NCBI GenBank assembly: GCA_022843745.1
Contig: JALHNB010000005.1
Location: 1-64,000, forward strand
Reading direction: 5' to 3'
From: Anaerolineae bacterium
Lineage (GTDB): Bacteria; Chloroflexota; Anaerolineae; Aggregatilineales; Phototrophicaceae
DNA length: 64,000 nucleotides
In this document: one piece after another, positions 44,589-54,134 of the stretch
Layout of the letters: each line of letters begins with the position of its first letter
How positions within the stretch are numbered: position 1 is the stretch's first letter
Notes under the pieces: generated by a model
What the model was told of the DNA's origin: nothing
What the model saw: only the letters and a program-made list of their open reading frames with translations
The model's database searches: none
Translations under genes and position numbers: made by a program

Positions 44589-45946
44589 ATCACTTCGTAT
44601 GAATAACCCCACAGCGCCATCGCGTCGGCGAGAATCGACTGTGTACCCGCGATAATGATCGTGCCATCTTTTCCGGCGCGGATTTTGGCTTTTTCGACGG
44701 CTTCTGCCAGCGTTGCTTCGTAGCTCACATCCGCATTGTAGGTACGTGCGGCGTTGACGGCAGATTCGGAATCCAGAAAGTGCAGGCCAGGGTTGCGCGC
44801 GGTTTCGGTCAGAATCACGGATTGGCTGACCGGGCCGAGCGCGGCATAAACACCGACATAATCCTTATCGGATGGCACGGCGAGGATGCTGATGACTGGC
44901 GATTTCAGATAATCACGCAAACTTTCGACCAGCGAATTGGCGGATTCGGTGTGAATCGCGCCATCCAGCCACACGGCAGGCGAATCCTGCAATTTCTGGC
45001 AGCGCCCCGGCCAGGTGACATTGGCTAATCCAGTGCGAATCCGTTCAACATATTCCGGCGAACCGTGAGAGATGCCCCGCAGCCGTGCGTGCATGTTACC
45101 CGCGCCGATCACCGCCAGCGATGCGTTCATAATCTGATAGCGTCCCAGCAGCGAAAGAGTCACTTCGCCGTAGCGACCCAAATTTACGCGAAGTCCTTTT
45201 TCGCTTGTGCCAACGTACTGCCCCATATCCTGTGAGGCGATCCAATCGAATTGGGCATTCTGCGCTTCAGCCTCCGCCGAAAGTACGTTCATGACCTCTG
45301 GTGCTTGCGGCACGCTGTAGGCGCTGCTATAGGCCTTGATAATCCCCGCTTTGTGCCACGCGATACGATCCAGTGTTGGCCCCAACTGCTGGACGTGTTC
45401 CAATGTAATCGGCGTGAACAGCGACAATTTATTCGGTACGACGGCGATGTCGTCAAAACGTCCGCCGCGCCCGACTTCCAATACGGCGGCCTGGACATCC
45501 TGCTCATCGAACCATCGCAGCGCGACAGCGAGAAAAATCCCCTGCGGGCTAAAATATTGCGTGTCCGAAAGTGTGTCTTCGATTGCGTCGATCTGCGGCG
45601 AGAATTTTGAAAGAATACGCAAAAAATCCGGCTCAGGAATCGCTCGCCCGTTTACGCGAATCCGTTCGCGCCAGGTGACGAGGTGCGGGCTGGTGATGGT
45701 GCCGACGGTGTGACCGAGGTGCTGCAAAAGTTTGGCGGTAATGATCGTCGTCGAGCCTTTGCCTTTGCTCCCGGTGACGACGGCGTATTCGCGCGTGTTG
45801 GTCGGCAAATTCAATTCTTGCAGCAAGCGGCGCGTGGGACCAACGTCGCGGACGAGATCGTCCGTGCCGCGTTCCTGCCCACGCAGCTTACGCATAGACC
45901 GGAAAATATAAGTTACAGCGTCAGACTCGCTGGAAAAAGTCGTCAT
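44585..45946 (-). CDS. folC: Folylpolyglutamate synthase-like Mur ligase
   Basis: A 453-residue Mur-ligase-family enzyme that adds glutamate to folates (and dihydropteroate in FolC proper). The P-loop is VTGSKGKGSTTIITAKLL. Next come HTVGTITSPHLVTWRERIRVNG, AVLEVGRGGRFDD, ITLEHVQQLGPTLDRIAWHKAGIIK and WPGRCQKLQ, which together are the FolC signature. The C-terminal domain is intact. The N-terminus has about 40 extra residues rich in Arg. No other folate genes lie nearby. Confidence 0.93.
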   Translation of the reverse strand: MTTFSSESDAVTYIFRSMRKLRGQERGTDDLVRDVGPTRRLLQELNLPTNTREYAVVTGSKGKGSTTIITAKLLQHLGHTVGTITSPHLVTWRERIRVNGRAIPEPDFLRILSKFSPQIDAIEDTLSDTQYFSPQGIFLAVALRWFDEQDVQAAVLEVGRGGRFDDIAVVPNKLSLFTPITLEHVQQLGPTLDRIAWHKAGIIKAYSSAYSVPQAPEVMNVLSAEAEAQNAQFDWIASQDMGQYVGTSEKGLRVNLGRYGEVTLSLLGRYQIMNASLAVIGAGNMHARLRGISHGSPEYVERIRTGLANVTWPGRCQKLQDSPAVWLDGAIHTESANSLVESLRDYLKSPVISILAVPSDKDYVGVYAALGPVSQSVILTETARNPGLHFLDSESAVNAARTYNADVSYEATLAEAVEKAKIRAGKDGTIIIAGTQSILADAMALWGYSYEVI

Positions 45947-46039
45947 GTCTTATCTCGCGTATAATGATCGTGGGGATAAAGTTGATTTCAAAGAGCCGAG
46001 TATTGCTACACTGGAGACTATTATAAGAACCCTATTGCT

Positions 46040-46063
46040 GGGGACAAGGCACGCCTTCCCTAC
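46040..46063. repeat. Degenerate GTAGGG palindromic repeat
   Basis: Minus strand GTAGGGAAGGCGTGCCTTGTCCCC: the arms AAGGC/GCCTT and GGG/CCC pair, with the outer part decayed. It lies in the leader of the SH3b gene at 46087 and has the same opening as the elements at 3822, 27209 and 47669. Confidence 0.5.
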
Positions 46064-46086
46064 GCCAAATCAAATTTGAGATTTTT

Positions 46087-46512
46087 ATGCGGAACGTTTT
46101 CCTGATTCTCCTGATTTTTATGTTTTCTGCCAGCCCCAACGCGGTACGGGCTGATGAATGTTCAGATGCGCCGCTGCCCCGGCTGATCGTCGGTGAATCC
46201 GGGGAGGTCGCGTCGGGGATTGGTGGCCTGCGTTTGCGGGCGCTCCCGGCGATTGGCGCAGGGACAGTGAGAACACTCTATGACGGGAACGAATTTACCG
46301 TGCTGGCCGGGCCAAGCTGCAACAGCGGCTATAATTGGTGGCGGGTCGAGATGAAAAGTGGCGGGAACGGCAGCACGGGTTGGTTAGCAGAGGCGGAATG
46401 GTCACGCTACTATCTCGCACCGATCAGCGACGAGCCGAAAACACTTTGTAACAGCGGGGAAACCCCATGGTTATACGCCTTTTTATCGCAAGTCTGCTCC
46501 TTTTTGGATTAA
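46087..46512 (+). CDS. Secreted SH3b-domain protein
   Basis: A 141-residue exported protein with a signal peptide (1-22, ending AVRA). A bacterial SH3 domain (about 33-110) contains GGLRLRALPAIGAGTVRTLYDGNEFTV-like strands and WWRVEMKSG, and closes with TGWLAEAEW. Cys pairs at the N-terminus, middle and C-terminus could form disulphides. It overlaps the next gene by 46 bases, an unusually long overlap that links the two in translation. Confidence 0.78.
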   Translation: MRNVFLILLIFMFSASPNAVRADECSDAPLPRLIVGESGEVASGIGGLRLRALPAIGAGTVRTLYDGNEFTVLAGPSCNSGYNWWRVEMKSGGNGSTGWLAEAEWSRYYLAPISDEPKTLCNSGETPWLYAFLSQVCSFLD

Positions 46513-47672
46513 CCGCTTCTGCACATTCACAGGAAGCTTCTGATCTGGTTGTCACCTGGGTGACTGCCGACCAGCTTTTTGTCTGGCGAGAGGGTGATGA
46601 TGCGCCGCGCCGGATCGACACACCGACGAATATTTTTTATCCATCACCGGATGGCGGGCATATCGCGATTCCGCTGTGGGACGAAGACCGCGGCGGTATC
46701 CTATCAATTATCAACACCACGACAGGCGATCAGCAGCAAATCGTGATGGTCGAAAAACACGACGATGGCATCCCTGTTTACCCGAATGATGTCGCCTGGG
46801 CGGATGACTCGACGCTGTATGCGAACACGATTGCCAACCTCGATTATGGATCGAATGCCCGCGACGACCTGTACCGCGTGAATATCCAGACGATGCAATC
46901 TGAGCGCATTTTTCCACCGCGCGAGGGTGGGCGATTTACGATCAGTCCGAATGGTCAATGGATCGCGATCACTTATCCCGGTACATATGGCAATCGCGAT
47001 GGGCGCATCAGCGTTCTGAATGCCGCGACGCTCGACAAACGCGATATTTTTTCGTTCGTAGGTGTCAGCACAGGTTCGGAATATCGTTTTTATCCCACGA
47101 TCTATTGGCAGACAGATAGCGCGGCTTTCCGTGTCGCCATCCCGGACGCTGACCTGATTTACGATGAAATCAACAAGCAGACCGAACTGTGGCGCATGAC
47201 GATTGATGGTGTGACTCAGCAAATCGGCATTATTCCGGCAAGTTTTTTCGGTCAGCCGGGGTGGTCAAGCGATGCCAGTCAGATCACGTATCTGCGGCGG
47301 GTCGGAAATATTGAGGATAATCAGTTTGAGTTGATCGTTGCTAATGGGAACGGCGAAAATCCGATCACGTATCTCACCGCGCAAACGGGCTTATTCGAGC
47401 CACCGCAGTGGATACCCGGCACAACGCGCTTTGGTTACACATTTGGAGAACCCGGCACGTATTGGGTTGGCGAGCGCGGGCAGCCACCGCATCGCTTCCC
47501 GAACGAAACCGAAAGTGCCTTTAGCCCAATTTTTGCAAATGATTTTATGGTTTTTTCGACCACACCGTCTGATGGGGGTGTTGAACTGCGCTATATCCGT
47601 TTGGGGGAGACAGAATCCAACCTCATCGCTGATGTGGACGCGCCTTACCCGATTTTTAAAGCTGATTCGTAG
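46467..47672 (+). CDS. Secreted beta-propeller (TolB/WD40-like) protein
   Basis: A 401-residue exported protein with a signal peptide (1-21, SAHS-QE). Blades of a TolB-like propeller follow, with recurrent patterns such as IFYPSPDGGHIAIPLWD, FTISPNGQWIAITYPG and GWSSDASQITYLRR. GGGGAAA sits before the ATG inside the SH3b gene. The stop codon is the TAG inside a GTAGGGCGACCC repeat. Propellers of this class bind proteins or glycans; the target is unknown. Confidence 0.82.
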   Translation: MVIRLFIASLLLFGLTASAHSQEASDLVVTWVTADQLFVWREGDDAPRRIDTPTNIFYPSPDGGHIAIPLWDEDRGGILSIINTTTGDQQQIVMVEKHDDGIPVYPNDVAWADDSTLYANTIANLDYGSNARDDLYRVNIQTMQSERIFPPREGGRFTISPNGQWIAITYPGTYGNRDGRISVLNAATLDKRDIFSFVGVSTGSEYRFYPTIYWQTDSAAFRVAIPDADLIYDEINKQTELWRMTIDGVTQQIGIIPASFFGQPGWSSDASQITYLRRVGNIEDNQFELIVANGNGENPITYLTAQTGLFEPPQWIPGTTRFGYTFGEPGTYWVGERGQPPHRFPNETESAFSPIFANDFMVFSTTPSDGGVELRYIRLGETESNLIADVDAPYPIFKADS

Positions 47673-47695
47673 GGCGACCCACCAGAATCGCCCCT
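47669..47695. repeat. Decayed GTAGGGCGACCC repeat overlapping a stop codon
   Basis: GTAGGGCGACCC (47669-47680) faces AATCGCCCCT, pairing through GGGCGA/TCGCCC. The TAG inside it ends the propeller gene. The first ten bases are nearly those of the element at 3822. Confidence 0.6.
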
Positions 47696-47713
47696 GGAAT
47701 TGAGATCAGAACC

Positions 47714-48340
47714 TTAAACTTTCTTAACCTCGGCGGTGTCCGTTATTTTGACCGTAGGGATCGAGCCTGTGGTAGGTGTTCGTTCAGGCGCGGGTGCGGC
47801 GCGATTACGGAATCCGACGAGGTAGATGAAAACCCCAAGCACAATCATTCCTGCTACGACGAGCAATGTCCCCAACCCCGAAAGCACAATCCGTTGCAGC
47901 ATATCGCGCTGGTCGGCAGGCAAAATCTCGCTGCTGGATGGCGTGACGACTGGCTCAACAGTGCTGCGCTGCGCACCATACTCGACAACGGTTGGCAGTG
48001 TGCCTTCGCCAATCGAAGCTGTAAAGGTGTCGGGAGTCGTGGCGGTAAAATCGGCGCTGGTGACGGTCAGCGAATATTGACCCGTCGTTAAAAATTGGAA
48101 GCAGATAACGCCCTGGGCAGCGTTTGGCGAATCGTCCATCAGAGCGCTGGCGACGACGATGTTTTCGGCATTGAGCAGATTGGCGCTGATCCCGCGCGTG
48201 ATAAATGGCTCACCGCTGTCAAACTGGCTGTTTCCGTTGCGGTCTTCGTAGGCTCGCAGGCAAAATTGGCTACCTGTTTGTGCGGATACTGCGCTGGAAA
48301 AAGCGAACGCGATTATCAGGATGAATAGGACACGACGCAT
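47714..48340 (-). CDS. Secreted SdrD-B-like protein with C-terminal anchor
   Basis: A 208-residue protein with a signal peptide (1-20). One SdrD-B/CNA-B-like domain (about 25-120) has YEDRNGNSQFDSGEPFITRG. A C-terminal membrane helix (about 152-176) is followed by a cytoplasmic tail. The Asp/Asn-rich loop suggests calcium binding. It starts 12 bases downstream of the LysM/SdrD protein at 48353 and appears to be a reduced paralogue of that protein's C-terminal half. Confidence 0.8.
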   Translation of the reverse strand: MRRVLFILIIAFAFSSAVSAQTGSQFCLRAYEDRNGNSQFDSGEPFITRGISANLLNAENIVVASALMDDSPNAAQGVICFQFLTTGQYSLTVTSADFTATTPDTFTASIGEGTLPTVVEYGAQRSTVEPVVTPSSSEILPADQRDMLQRIVLSGLGTLLVVAGMIVLGVFIYLVGFRNRAAPAPERTPTTGSIPTVKITDTAEVKKV

Positions 48341-48352
48341 AATTTTTTGTCC

Positions 48353-50029
48353 TCATCTACGACGCATAAACAGCGTCAGGCCAAGTCCGGCGATCAACAC
48401 CACAGCCGCTAATCCAAAAACGACCAGACCGCTTACACTGAAAATCTGATTGACCGTCGCGTTTGTATCGGTCTCGCTTGCTGGCACATCGTTCACGATT
48501 CCGCCTGAGTCGGCTGGAGGAGGCGCAACCGGAGCGACACCCGCTGCCGCACCAAAAGCGACATCAATGGTTGTTCCAGGCAGCAAATCGAGGCGTAATT
48601 GGTCGGGCGAAGTCAGACCAAAATCAGCGGGTGGGCTGGCAGCGATGAGGTATGCACCAGCGGCTAAACCTTCGAAACACTGGGGTTCGGAGATGCCGTC
48701 AGTCTGTATGCTGTCCGTGACCTCAGCGCCGCCACTGAGATTGATACTTCCACCCGCTAATAATGCCTCTTCCTGCTCCTGAATGCGATTTTGATTTGCG
48801 TCGTCAAACAGCAACACGCAAACTGACGATGCCAATGTAGACGGATCGCTGGAGGGTAAAACGCTGCCGTTGGCGACTGATACGACGGGCGCGGGAGCGG
48901 ATGTATTGCTGAATTCTGATTCCGTTTGAGATGACTCACCTTCGGACGAATTACCTGAAGATGATTGACCGGGTGCTTGAATAGTGGGCAGCACAACGGT
49001 GGTTTGCCCATCGCTATTTTCAGCTTCCGGTGTGCTTTCGGGGCTGTTGGCTTCTTCAGTCGATTCGCTGTCTGCTTCTTCTGTCGCGTCCGGCACTTCT
49101 TCACTGAAAGATTCGCCGCTGGTAGGAAGAGGCTCTTTGATGATGATTTCCTGACCGAGCTGGATGATGCGCGGATCGCTGATGTTGTTCAAATCCATGA
49201 CTTGCTGGCGTGTCATGCCATAGGCAACGGCAATGCTGTCAATGGTATCGCCTGTCTGGACGACATGAACGATTGAACCATCCTCGCGCGTGTTCTGCGG
49301 GACGACAAACGCGACTTCCGGTGGTGCAGTTGGGATGGCTGTAGCCGCACCAGCAACCGCGCCACCGCTTCCGCCACCGGTTAGCGATGCCTGATCCCAA
49401 TAACTGCGGTTCAACTGTGCCGTCGAGGACTGTGTTGAATACAGAAAGAGCGTGACGGTTGTACCCGTCGTCGTCGCGCTCACCGACATCTGAAGCCACT
49501 GGTCATGCGGCTGCACCCAGCCGGACCAGACAATATCGCCATCTGTGGGGTCGGTTCCGCCGTTGGGATCGATGCCGATGCGCGTCTGCGAACCGGATTC
49601 AACTGCCGAGCCGCACGAGTCTGAGCCAGTCGCGATATTACAGGCTTTCACCTGCGCCCACGCACTAGCCTGGACATTGGAGCCTAGCTCAACACTGACC
49701 TGCTGGTAAATCGCCGCTGTACAGGTCACGAAGCCGCAATCGACATTGAGTGCTCGTGTGCCTTCTTTGGGGCTTGGGCCGGGGCCAGGGTGAGGATTAA
49801 CACTGGTGCGATCTGAGCGATTCGTAAATTCGCCCGTTGGCGATGCCAGCCAGATATTCCAGCCATTGGGTAAATAAATCGGAAATTCACCACCACGCCG
49901 GGTGGTATATGGTCCAGATGAACTTTCTTCGAGGCCGGGGTTGTTCAGCAGTTCGCTGGTTTGCGCGCTGACCAGTACCTCACCCACCAGGCCAATAATT
50001 AATACAAACAACAGCGTTATTCGCCGCAT
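48353..50029 (-). CDS. Cell-surface protein with jelly-roll, LysM and SdrD-B domains
   Basis: An exported protein of about 558 residues. It has a signal peptide (1-22), then a carbohydrate-binding-module-like jelly-roll (about 25-215, opening LLNNPGLEESSSGP). A LysM domain (about 250-300, HVVQTGDTIDSIAVAYGMT) is followed by a Ser/Glu-rich linker (about 310-400), an SdrD-B-like domain (about 405-500, LLFDDANQNRIQEQEEALLAGG) and a C-terminal membrane helix ending in Arg-Arg-Arg. The ATG at 50029 is used, with GGAG about ten bases upstream. A TTG at 50047 is in frame and would place that GGAG inside the gene. It probably bridges peptidoglycan and the outside. Confidence 0.83.
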   Translation of the reverse strand: MRRITLLFVLIIGLVGEVLVSAQTSELLNNPGLEESSSGPYTTRRGGEFPIYLPNGWNIWLASPTGEFTNRSDRTSVNPHPGPGPSPKEGTRALNVDCGFVTCTAAIYQQVSVELGSNVQASAWAQVKACNIATGSDSCGSAVESGSQTRIGIDPNGGTDPTDGDIVWSGWVQPHDQWLQMSVSATTTGTTVTLFLYSTQSSTAQLNRSYWDQASLTGGGSGGAVAGAATAIPTAPPEVAFVVPQNTREDGSIVHVVQTGDTIDSIAVAYGMTRQQVMDLNNISDPRIIQLGQEIIIKEPLPTSGESFSEEVPDATEEADSESTEEANSPESTPEAENSDGQTTVVLPTIQAPGQSSSGNSSEGESSQTESEFSNTSAPAPVVSVANGSVLPSSDPSTLASSVCVLLFDDANQNRIQEQEEALLAGGSINLSGGAEVTDSIQTDGISEPQCFEGLAAGAYLIAASPPADFGLTSPDQLRLDLLPGTTIDVAFGAAAGVAPVAPPPADSGGIVNDVPASETDTNATVNQIFSVSGLVVFGLAAVVLIAGLGLTLFMRRR

Positions 50030-50163
50030 ATTCGTCAGACTCCACAACTTGCAAGAGGTGACTCAAAAACGAATTTATCGCCCTTGAGCGCGGCGCGATT
50101 ATAACACGGTGGAGTCGAGAGTCAACCGTAGCAGGAGGCGCGTCAGGTGATCGTGGGGTTCGG

Positions 50164-51228
50164 TCAAACCGGAGAAAACTCACCACGCCGGAAGGGTAAA
50201 TAGGCTTTTATCCAGCTTTGATCGTGTTCGCGGATGAAGTTTTCGGCCTTTTCAACGAGGTCGCGATTGCCTACAAATAAGGGAATGCGCTGGTGCAGCA
50301 GCACAGGCTGAATATCCAGAATGCTGCCGATTCCGTCGGAGGCATAGCCGCCCGCTTGATTGGCGAGGAAGGCCATCGCTTGGGCTTCAAACATCAGGCG
50401 CATTTTGCCAAATGGTTCTTTGGCTTTTTTCATATCGCCCGGATAGATGAAAACGCCGCCTTGCAGCAGGTTGCGGTGAAAATCGGCTACCATTGAGCCG
50501 GTATAACGCAGGGCGAGTGGTTCGTGCCCCGCGCCATACATGCCTTGCAGCCATTTCACATAGGCGCGAACGCCCGCCGTCCAGTATTTCTCGTAACCCT
50601 GGTTGACACTGTAATATTTGGGCTTGGGGGGGATGCGGATGTTCTCGTGGCTGAGGAGAAATTCCCCGACACTGGGGTCGAGCGTAAAGCCGTGAACACC
50701 CTGTCCGGTACTGTAGACCATCATCGTACTGGAGCCATAGATGACGTATCCGGCGGCGACCAGTTTGCTGGCGGGCTGCAAGAGGTCTTCCAGCGCACCA
50801 CGCTCCGCTGCTGAAACTTTGCGATGAATCGAGAAAATTGTCCCTACCGAGACATTCACGTCGATATTTGATGAGCCATCCAGTGGGTCGTAGAGCAGGA
50901 CGTATTTGCCGACAGGGAAATGCTCAGGTATCGGAATCAGCTCATCCTGTTCTTCTGAGGCCATTGCGCACAGACGCCCTGTATGATCGTTCATCCTGAA
51001 GATGATGTCGTGAGCGAAAACATCCAGTTTTTGCTGGCGTTCTCCATAGATATTCTCGTTTTCGGCAGCGCCGAGAATATCGACCAGTCCGGCGCGGGTT
51101 GTTTCGCGGGCGATCAGTTTGGCGGCCAGGGCAATATCGTAGAGCAGCCCGGTAAATGCCCCGGTTGCGTGGGGATATAGCTGCTGCTGCTCAAAAATAT
51201 GTCGTTCAATCGTGACGACCTTCGCCAT
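50164..51228 (-). CDS. fbp: Fructose-1,6-bisphosphatase, class I
   Basis: A 354-residue enzyme that hydrolyses fructose 1,6-bisphosphate to fructose 6-phosphate in gluconeogenesis. The metal-binding motif [20 protein letters not shown] is intact, preceded by MASEEQDE, whose Glu residues coordinate metal. The C-terminal substrate region contains [20 protein letters not shown] and [20 protein letters not shown]. Length is normal for the bacterial class I group. GGGGAGAC lies upstream of the ATG. Confidence 0.97.
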   Translation of the reverse strand: MAKVVTIERHIFEQQQLYPHATGAFTGLLYDIALAAKLIARETTRAGLVDILGAAENENIYGERQQKLDVFAHDIIFRMNDHTGRLCAMASEEQDELIPIPEHFPVGKYVLLYDPLDGSSNIDVNVSVGTIFSIHRKVSAAERGALEDLLQPASKLVAAGYVIYGSSTMMVYSTGQGVHGFTLDPSVGEFLLSHENIRIPPKPKYYSVNQGYEKYWTAGVRAYVKWLQGMYGAGHEPLALRYTGSMVADFHRNLLQGGVFIYPGDMKKAKEPFGKMRLMFEAQAMAFLANQAGGYASDGIGSILDIQPVLLHQRIPLFVGNRDLVEKAENFIREHDQSWIKAYLPFRRGEFSPV

Positions 51229-51272
51229 GCCCGTCTCCCCTGACGTGTAAAAGTTATTTTAATAATCTTAAT

Positions 51273-51323
51273 ATAGCTCTGCGTGTAGAACAATGAATAT
51301 TCAGATCAATCACGCAGAGCTAT
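51273..51323 (-). terminator. Terminator of the HerA-like gene
   Basis: ATAGCTCTGCGTG (51273-51285) and CACGCAGAGCTAT (51311-51323) form a perfect 13-bp stem with a 25-base loop, 11 bases past the stop codon. On the minus strand the following bases are AT-rich (ATTAAGATTATT) rather than a pure T-run. Confidence 0.7.
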
Positions 51324-51334
51324 TCTCATTCCGA

Positions 51335-54019
51335 TCAATACGCTGGCAGCAGCAATGACTGGTTGTTGATCTCGACATACCAGTGTGGCAGCCAGCCGAT
51401 GCCGAATAATTCCGCCTGGATGTCCTTTTTGAGCGCAGGGATGAGATAGTCCTGAATATCCGTCGCGATCTTTGCCCATTTTTCGTTGGTCGCTCGAAGC
51501 TGTTCTTCAAGCTGTGCTTCCAGTTTATCCATTTGCCCTTGAAGTTCTTGAATGACCTCCTGGCTTTCGGTTAGGCTTTCCTCGGTCTGGCGCGTCTGGC
51601 GACCTGCACGGCTGGTACGCGAAAGGGTATAGGTGGTGCGCCCCTTGAGAAGACTCAGGAAGGCCTCGCCCTGTGTGAATAATTGTTCGCGCTTACGATC
51701 TGAAAGCTCTTTGTGTTCCGCTTGTAATTCGCGCTCTTTGCGGCGCAAACGATCTTCGAGTGTGTCCATTGCTTTTTCAAATTGTGCTGTCACCTTGTCG
51801 ATTTCGGCATCACGCTGTTCGCGGGCGACCTGGGCGCACTGGGCGGCAAATTCGCTGGGGTTCGCGTCGGGATTACCATAAACCTTGAGCGATGCGTTAA
51901 AGGGCACACTCAAACGGGCAGTGTTATACAGGTAGTCGATCATTTCGCGCTGGAGGGCTGTCAAACGTTTGGCATCGGTCAGGCCGGATGATAAATCACC
52001 GTAAATCGCGCCACCAAAAGGCTCGCTCGAAATGGTTTTTACATCAATAGGATGCGCTAAATACTCGTCCCAATGAACGATCCCCGTCTTTTCCAGACCC
52101 GGAATCTGATAGGCATACATGCGCAGTGTATAGATGCTCGATTTGCGATCCTGGTAACGAACACCCGCCTGCGCCAGCAAAATGGGTTTGTAGGCCAGTG
52201 CGAGATTACCAACCGACTGCGCCGAAAAATTCGTGCGGCGCTCCCAGGCAGCGATGGCTTGCTGTCCATTCATCAGATGGGGGAGGAAATATTGTACGCT
52301 CGTTGAAGGCAGCGGTGGTCGATTGGCCGAGAAACCGGGTGTGACACTCGGTGTGTTGGTAATGGGGGTAATCGGCTGCGAGTCCTGGCGAACCAGTCCT
52401 GTCACGCCTGTTTGCTCCACCATCGAACGCATGGGCGGTGGCGGCATCGGTACAACAGCGTTCTGCGCGGCAATAACACCGGGCAAATTCGTTGGTCGAG
52501 ATGCCTGACCGGGCAGTGTCATCGGCGGTGCATTGGGGGCGACCACAGGCTGGCGGGCAGGATAAGTATTGCCTTGGGCAGCGAGGATTGTTGCAAGCTG
52601 CTGGCGCTGCTGTGCCATCAACACACCGACCTGCTGGCGAGTCAGCGGCCCACGCAGATAACTCATCGCCCAGCGGGTATGCACGAGAATTGGCCCCCCA
52701 GTGTCGTGGACATTGTGCATGAGAAAAACGCGCGGCTCAATGTCAGAAATCAACTGCTCGACTTCTTTGATGTTCAGGCCATTGTCAGCGCTTGCCAGCG
52801 ATTCCAGCCCGATCATCACTTTTTTCTTGTCATTGTCCGATTGCAATCGCCCAATAAACCAAGTTCCGGCGTTGGTCAGACCTTTATAATCCAGATCGCC
52901 CGGATTCTGAGTCGCCAAAACCAGTCCGACGCCAAAGGCACGTGCTTGTTTGAGAAGGCGCAAAATTGGATCTTTAGTCGGCGGATTGCGCGGATAGGGC
53001 GGGAAATAGCCAAACATCTCGTCGATATAGAGCAGCGCCCGCAAGCTGGTCGTGCCGCTGAGGGTTCGCAGCCAGCCCAGCATATTTTCGGTGAGCAGCG
53101 TAATAATGAACTGCTTCTCCGGCTCGGAAAGATGCGCGATGTAAAAAATCGAAACGCGCGGACGACCATTCGGCTGGTAGAGCAAATTCTGAATATCGAG
53201 TGGTTCGCCCTGAATCCACGATTGGAACGAAGGCGCAGCGATAATGCTGTTGAGCGCCATCGCCAATTTCAAACGCTGCTTTTCGGGCATGTAGTCGTCA
53301 ATTGGGAAAACGCCGAGTTTTTCAAATGGCGGTCTTTGCACCTGGAGAATGACATCCTCCAGTGTGAGATCGATACCGCGCTGCCAGGCGTATTCAAAAA
53401 TATTGGCGACCAGGACATGTTCAGGGTCTTTGACTGGTTCGACGCTCAAGCCGATGAGCGCCAGGAGCGCCGTCACTGTACCGTTGATTTGCTCGCGGTT
53501 GGCTTCCTCGTTACCCGCCCAACCTTCACGCGGAGCGCGTAGCGAGGCTAGGATGCTGATGGGCAAGCCCGCGTCTGAGCCGGGGGTATAGATGCTGTAT
53601 TTGGCTGCTAATGACAACCAACGAACACGATCCGGCACGATGCCCCAGTTCCCCAGACCTTCACGCCAACGATGCGCCACATCCGCAGCGAATGAAGGCA
53701 CATCCAACCCGGCGCGGCGGGCTTCATCCACATTGATCCAGTTCTGGAAATCTTCAGGGCGCATATCCGGGAAAGTCAGAAGCAGGTTGGTGATGTCACC
53801 TTTGGGGTCGATGATAATGGCGGGAACATTGTCGAGAATGGCTTCTTCCAGCAGGGTAATACACAAGCCCGTTTTGCCGCTGCCCGTCATGCCGACGACG
53901 ACGGCGTGCGTGGTCAGATCGCGCGAGTCGTAATAGACAATATCGGGGGCTAAACGGTGATTGATTGGGTCATAACGCCGCCCCAGGTAAAAGGTCGTCG
54001 GTGCTTCAATAAAAGGCAT
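51335..54019 (-). CDS. HerA/DUF87-type ATPase with coiled coil
   Basis: An 894-residue P-loop ATPase of the HerA/FtsK clade. Walker A is VVGMTGSGKTGL (Lys49), Walker B with acidic residues is LLYIDEMFGYFPP (about 331), and LVLATQNPGDLD is the sensor segment. A Pro/Gln-rich linker (about 475-560) follows. The segment at about 700-850 is strongly charged and predicted coiled coil (EDRLRRKERELQAEHKELSD). HerA relatives pump or unwind DNA with NurA or SIR2-type partners. No nuclease is next to it, so a housekeeping DNA-translocation or segregation role, or a stand-alone form, is equally possible. GGAGACAGGT precedes the ATG. Confidence 0.88.
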   Translation of the reverse strand: MPFIEAPTTFYLGRRYDPINHRLAPDIVYYDSRDLTTHAVVVGMTGSGKTGLCITLLEEAILDNVPAIIIDPKGDITNLLLTFPDMRPEDFQNWINVDEARRAGLDVPSFAADVAHRWREGLGNWGIVPDRVRWLSLAAKYSIYTPGSDAGLPISILASLRAPREGWAGNEEANREQINGTVTALLALIGLSVEPVKDPEHVLVANIFEYAWQRGIDLTLEDVILQVQRPPFEKLGVFPIDDYMPEKQRLKLAMALNSIIAAPSFQSWIQGEPLDIQNLLYQPNGRPRVSIFYIAHLSEPEKQFIITLLTENMLGWLRTLSGTTSLRALLYIDEMFGYFPPYPRNPPTKDPILRLLKQARAFGVGLVLATQNPGDLDYKGLTNAGTWFIGRLQSDNDKKKVMIGLESLASADNGLNIKEVEQLISDIEPRVFLMHNVHDTGGPILVHTRWAMSYLRGPLTRQQVGVLMAQQRQQLATILAAQGNTYPARQPVVAPNAPPMTLPGQASRPTNLPGVIAAQNAVVPMPPPPMRSMVEQTGVTGLVRQDSQPITPITNTPSVTPGFSANRPPLPSTSVQYFLPHLMNGQQAIAAWERRTNFSAQSVGNLALAYKPILLAQAGVRYQDRKSSIYTLRMYAYQIPGLEKTGIVHWDEYLAHPIDVKTISSEPFGGAIYGDLSSGLTDAKRLTALQREMIDYLYNTARLSVPFNASLKVYGNPDANPSEFAAQCAQVAREQRDAEIDKVTAQFEKAMDTLEDRLRRKERELQAEHKELSDRKREQLFTQGEAFLSLLKGRTTYTLSRTSRAGRQTRQTEESLTESQEVIQELQGQMDKLEAQLEEQLRATNEKWAKIATDIQDYLIPALKKDIQAELFGIGWLPHWYVEINNQSLLLPAY

Positions 54020-54106
54020 AACACCTGTCTCCGTTAATGCTCAATACGCTAATTTGTTCTATTTTACCACACTCTACTTATTATACTCCCGATAGGCGCA
54101 AACAGC

Positions 54107-54134
54107 TTGACAGCAGGCTGCTAAACGGTATAAT
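54107..54134 (+). promoter_or_regulatory. Near-consensus sigma-70 promoter of the chromate operon
   Basis: TTGACA (54107-54112) and TATAAT (54129-54134) are both perfect hexamers, 16 bases apart. The predicted transcript start, about 54141, falls inside the first operator palindrome. Such a strong promoter is what one expects when a repressor keeps the operon off. Confidence 0.85.

Noticed and set aside
52412-53542. 376-codon open frame opposite the HerA-like gene
   Set aside because: Its Arg/His-rich translation resembles no protein, and it mirrors a conserved ATPase on the other strand.
51335-54019. HerA-like ATPase as a HerA-SIR2 or HerA-DUF4297 defence system
   Set aside because: No SIR2, nuclease or DUF4297 gene adjoins it: fbp lies on one side and chrA diverges on the other.
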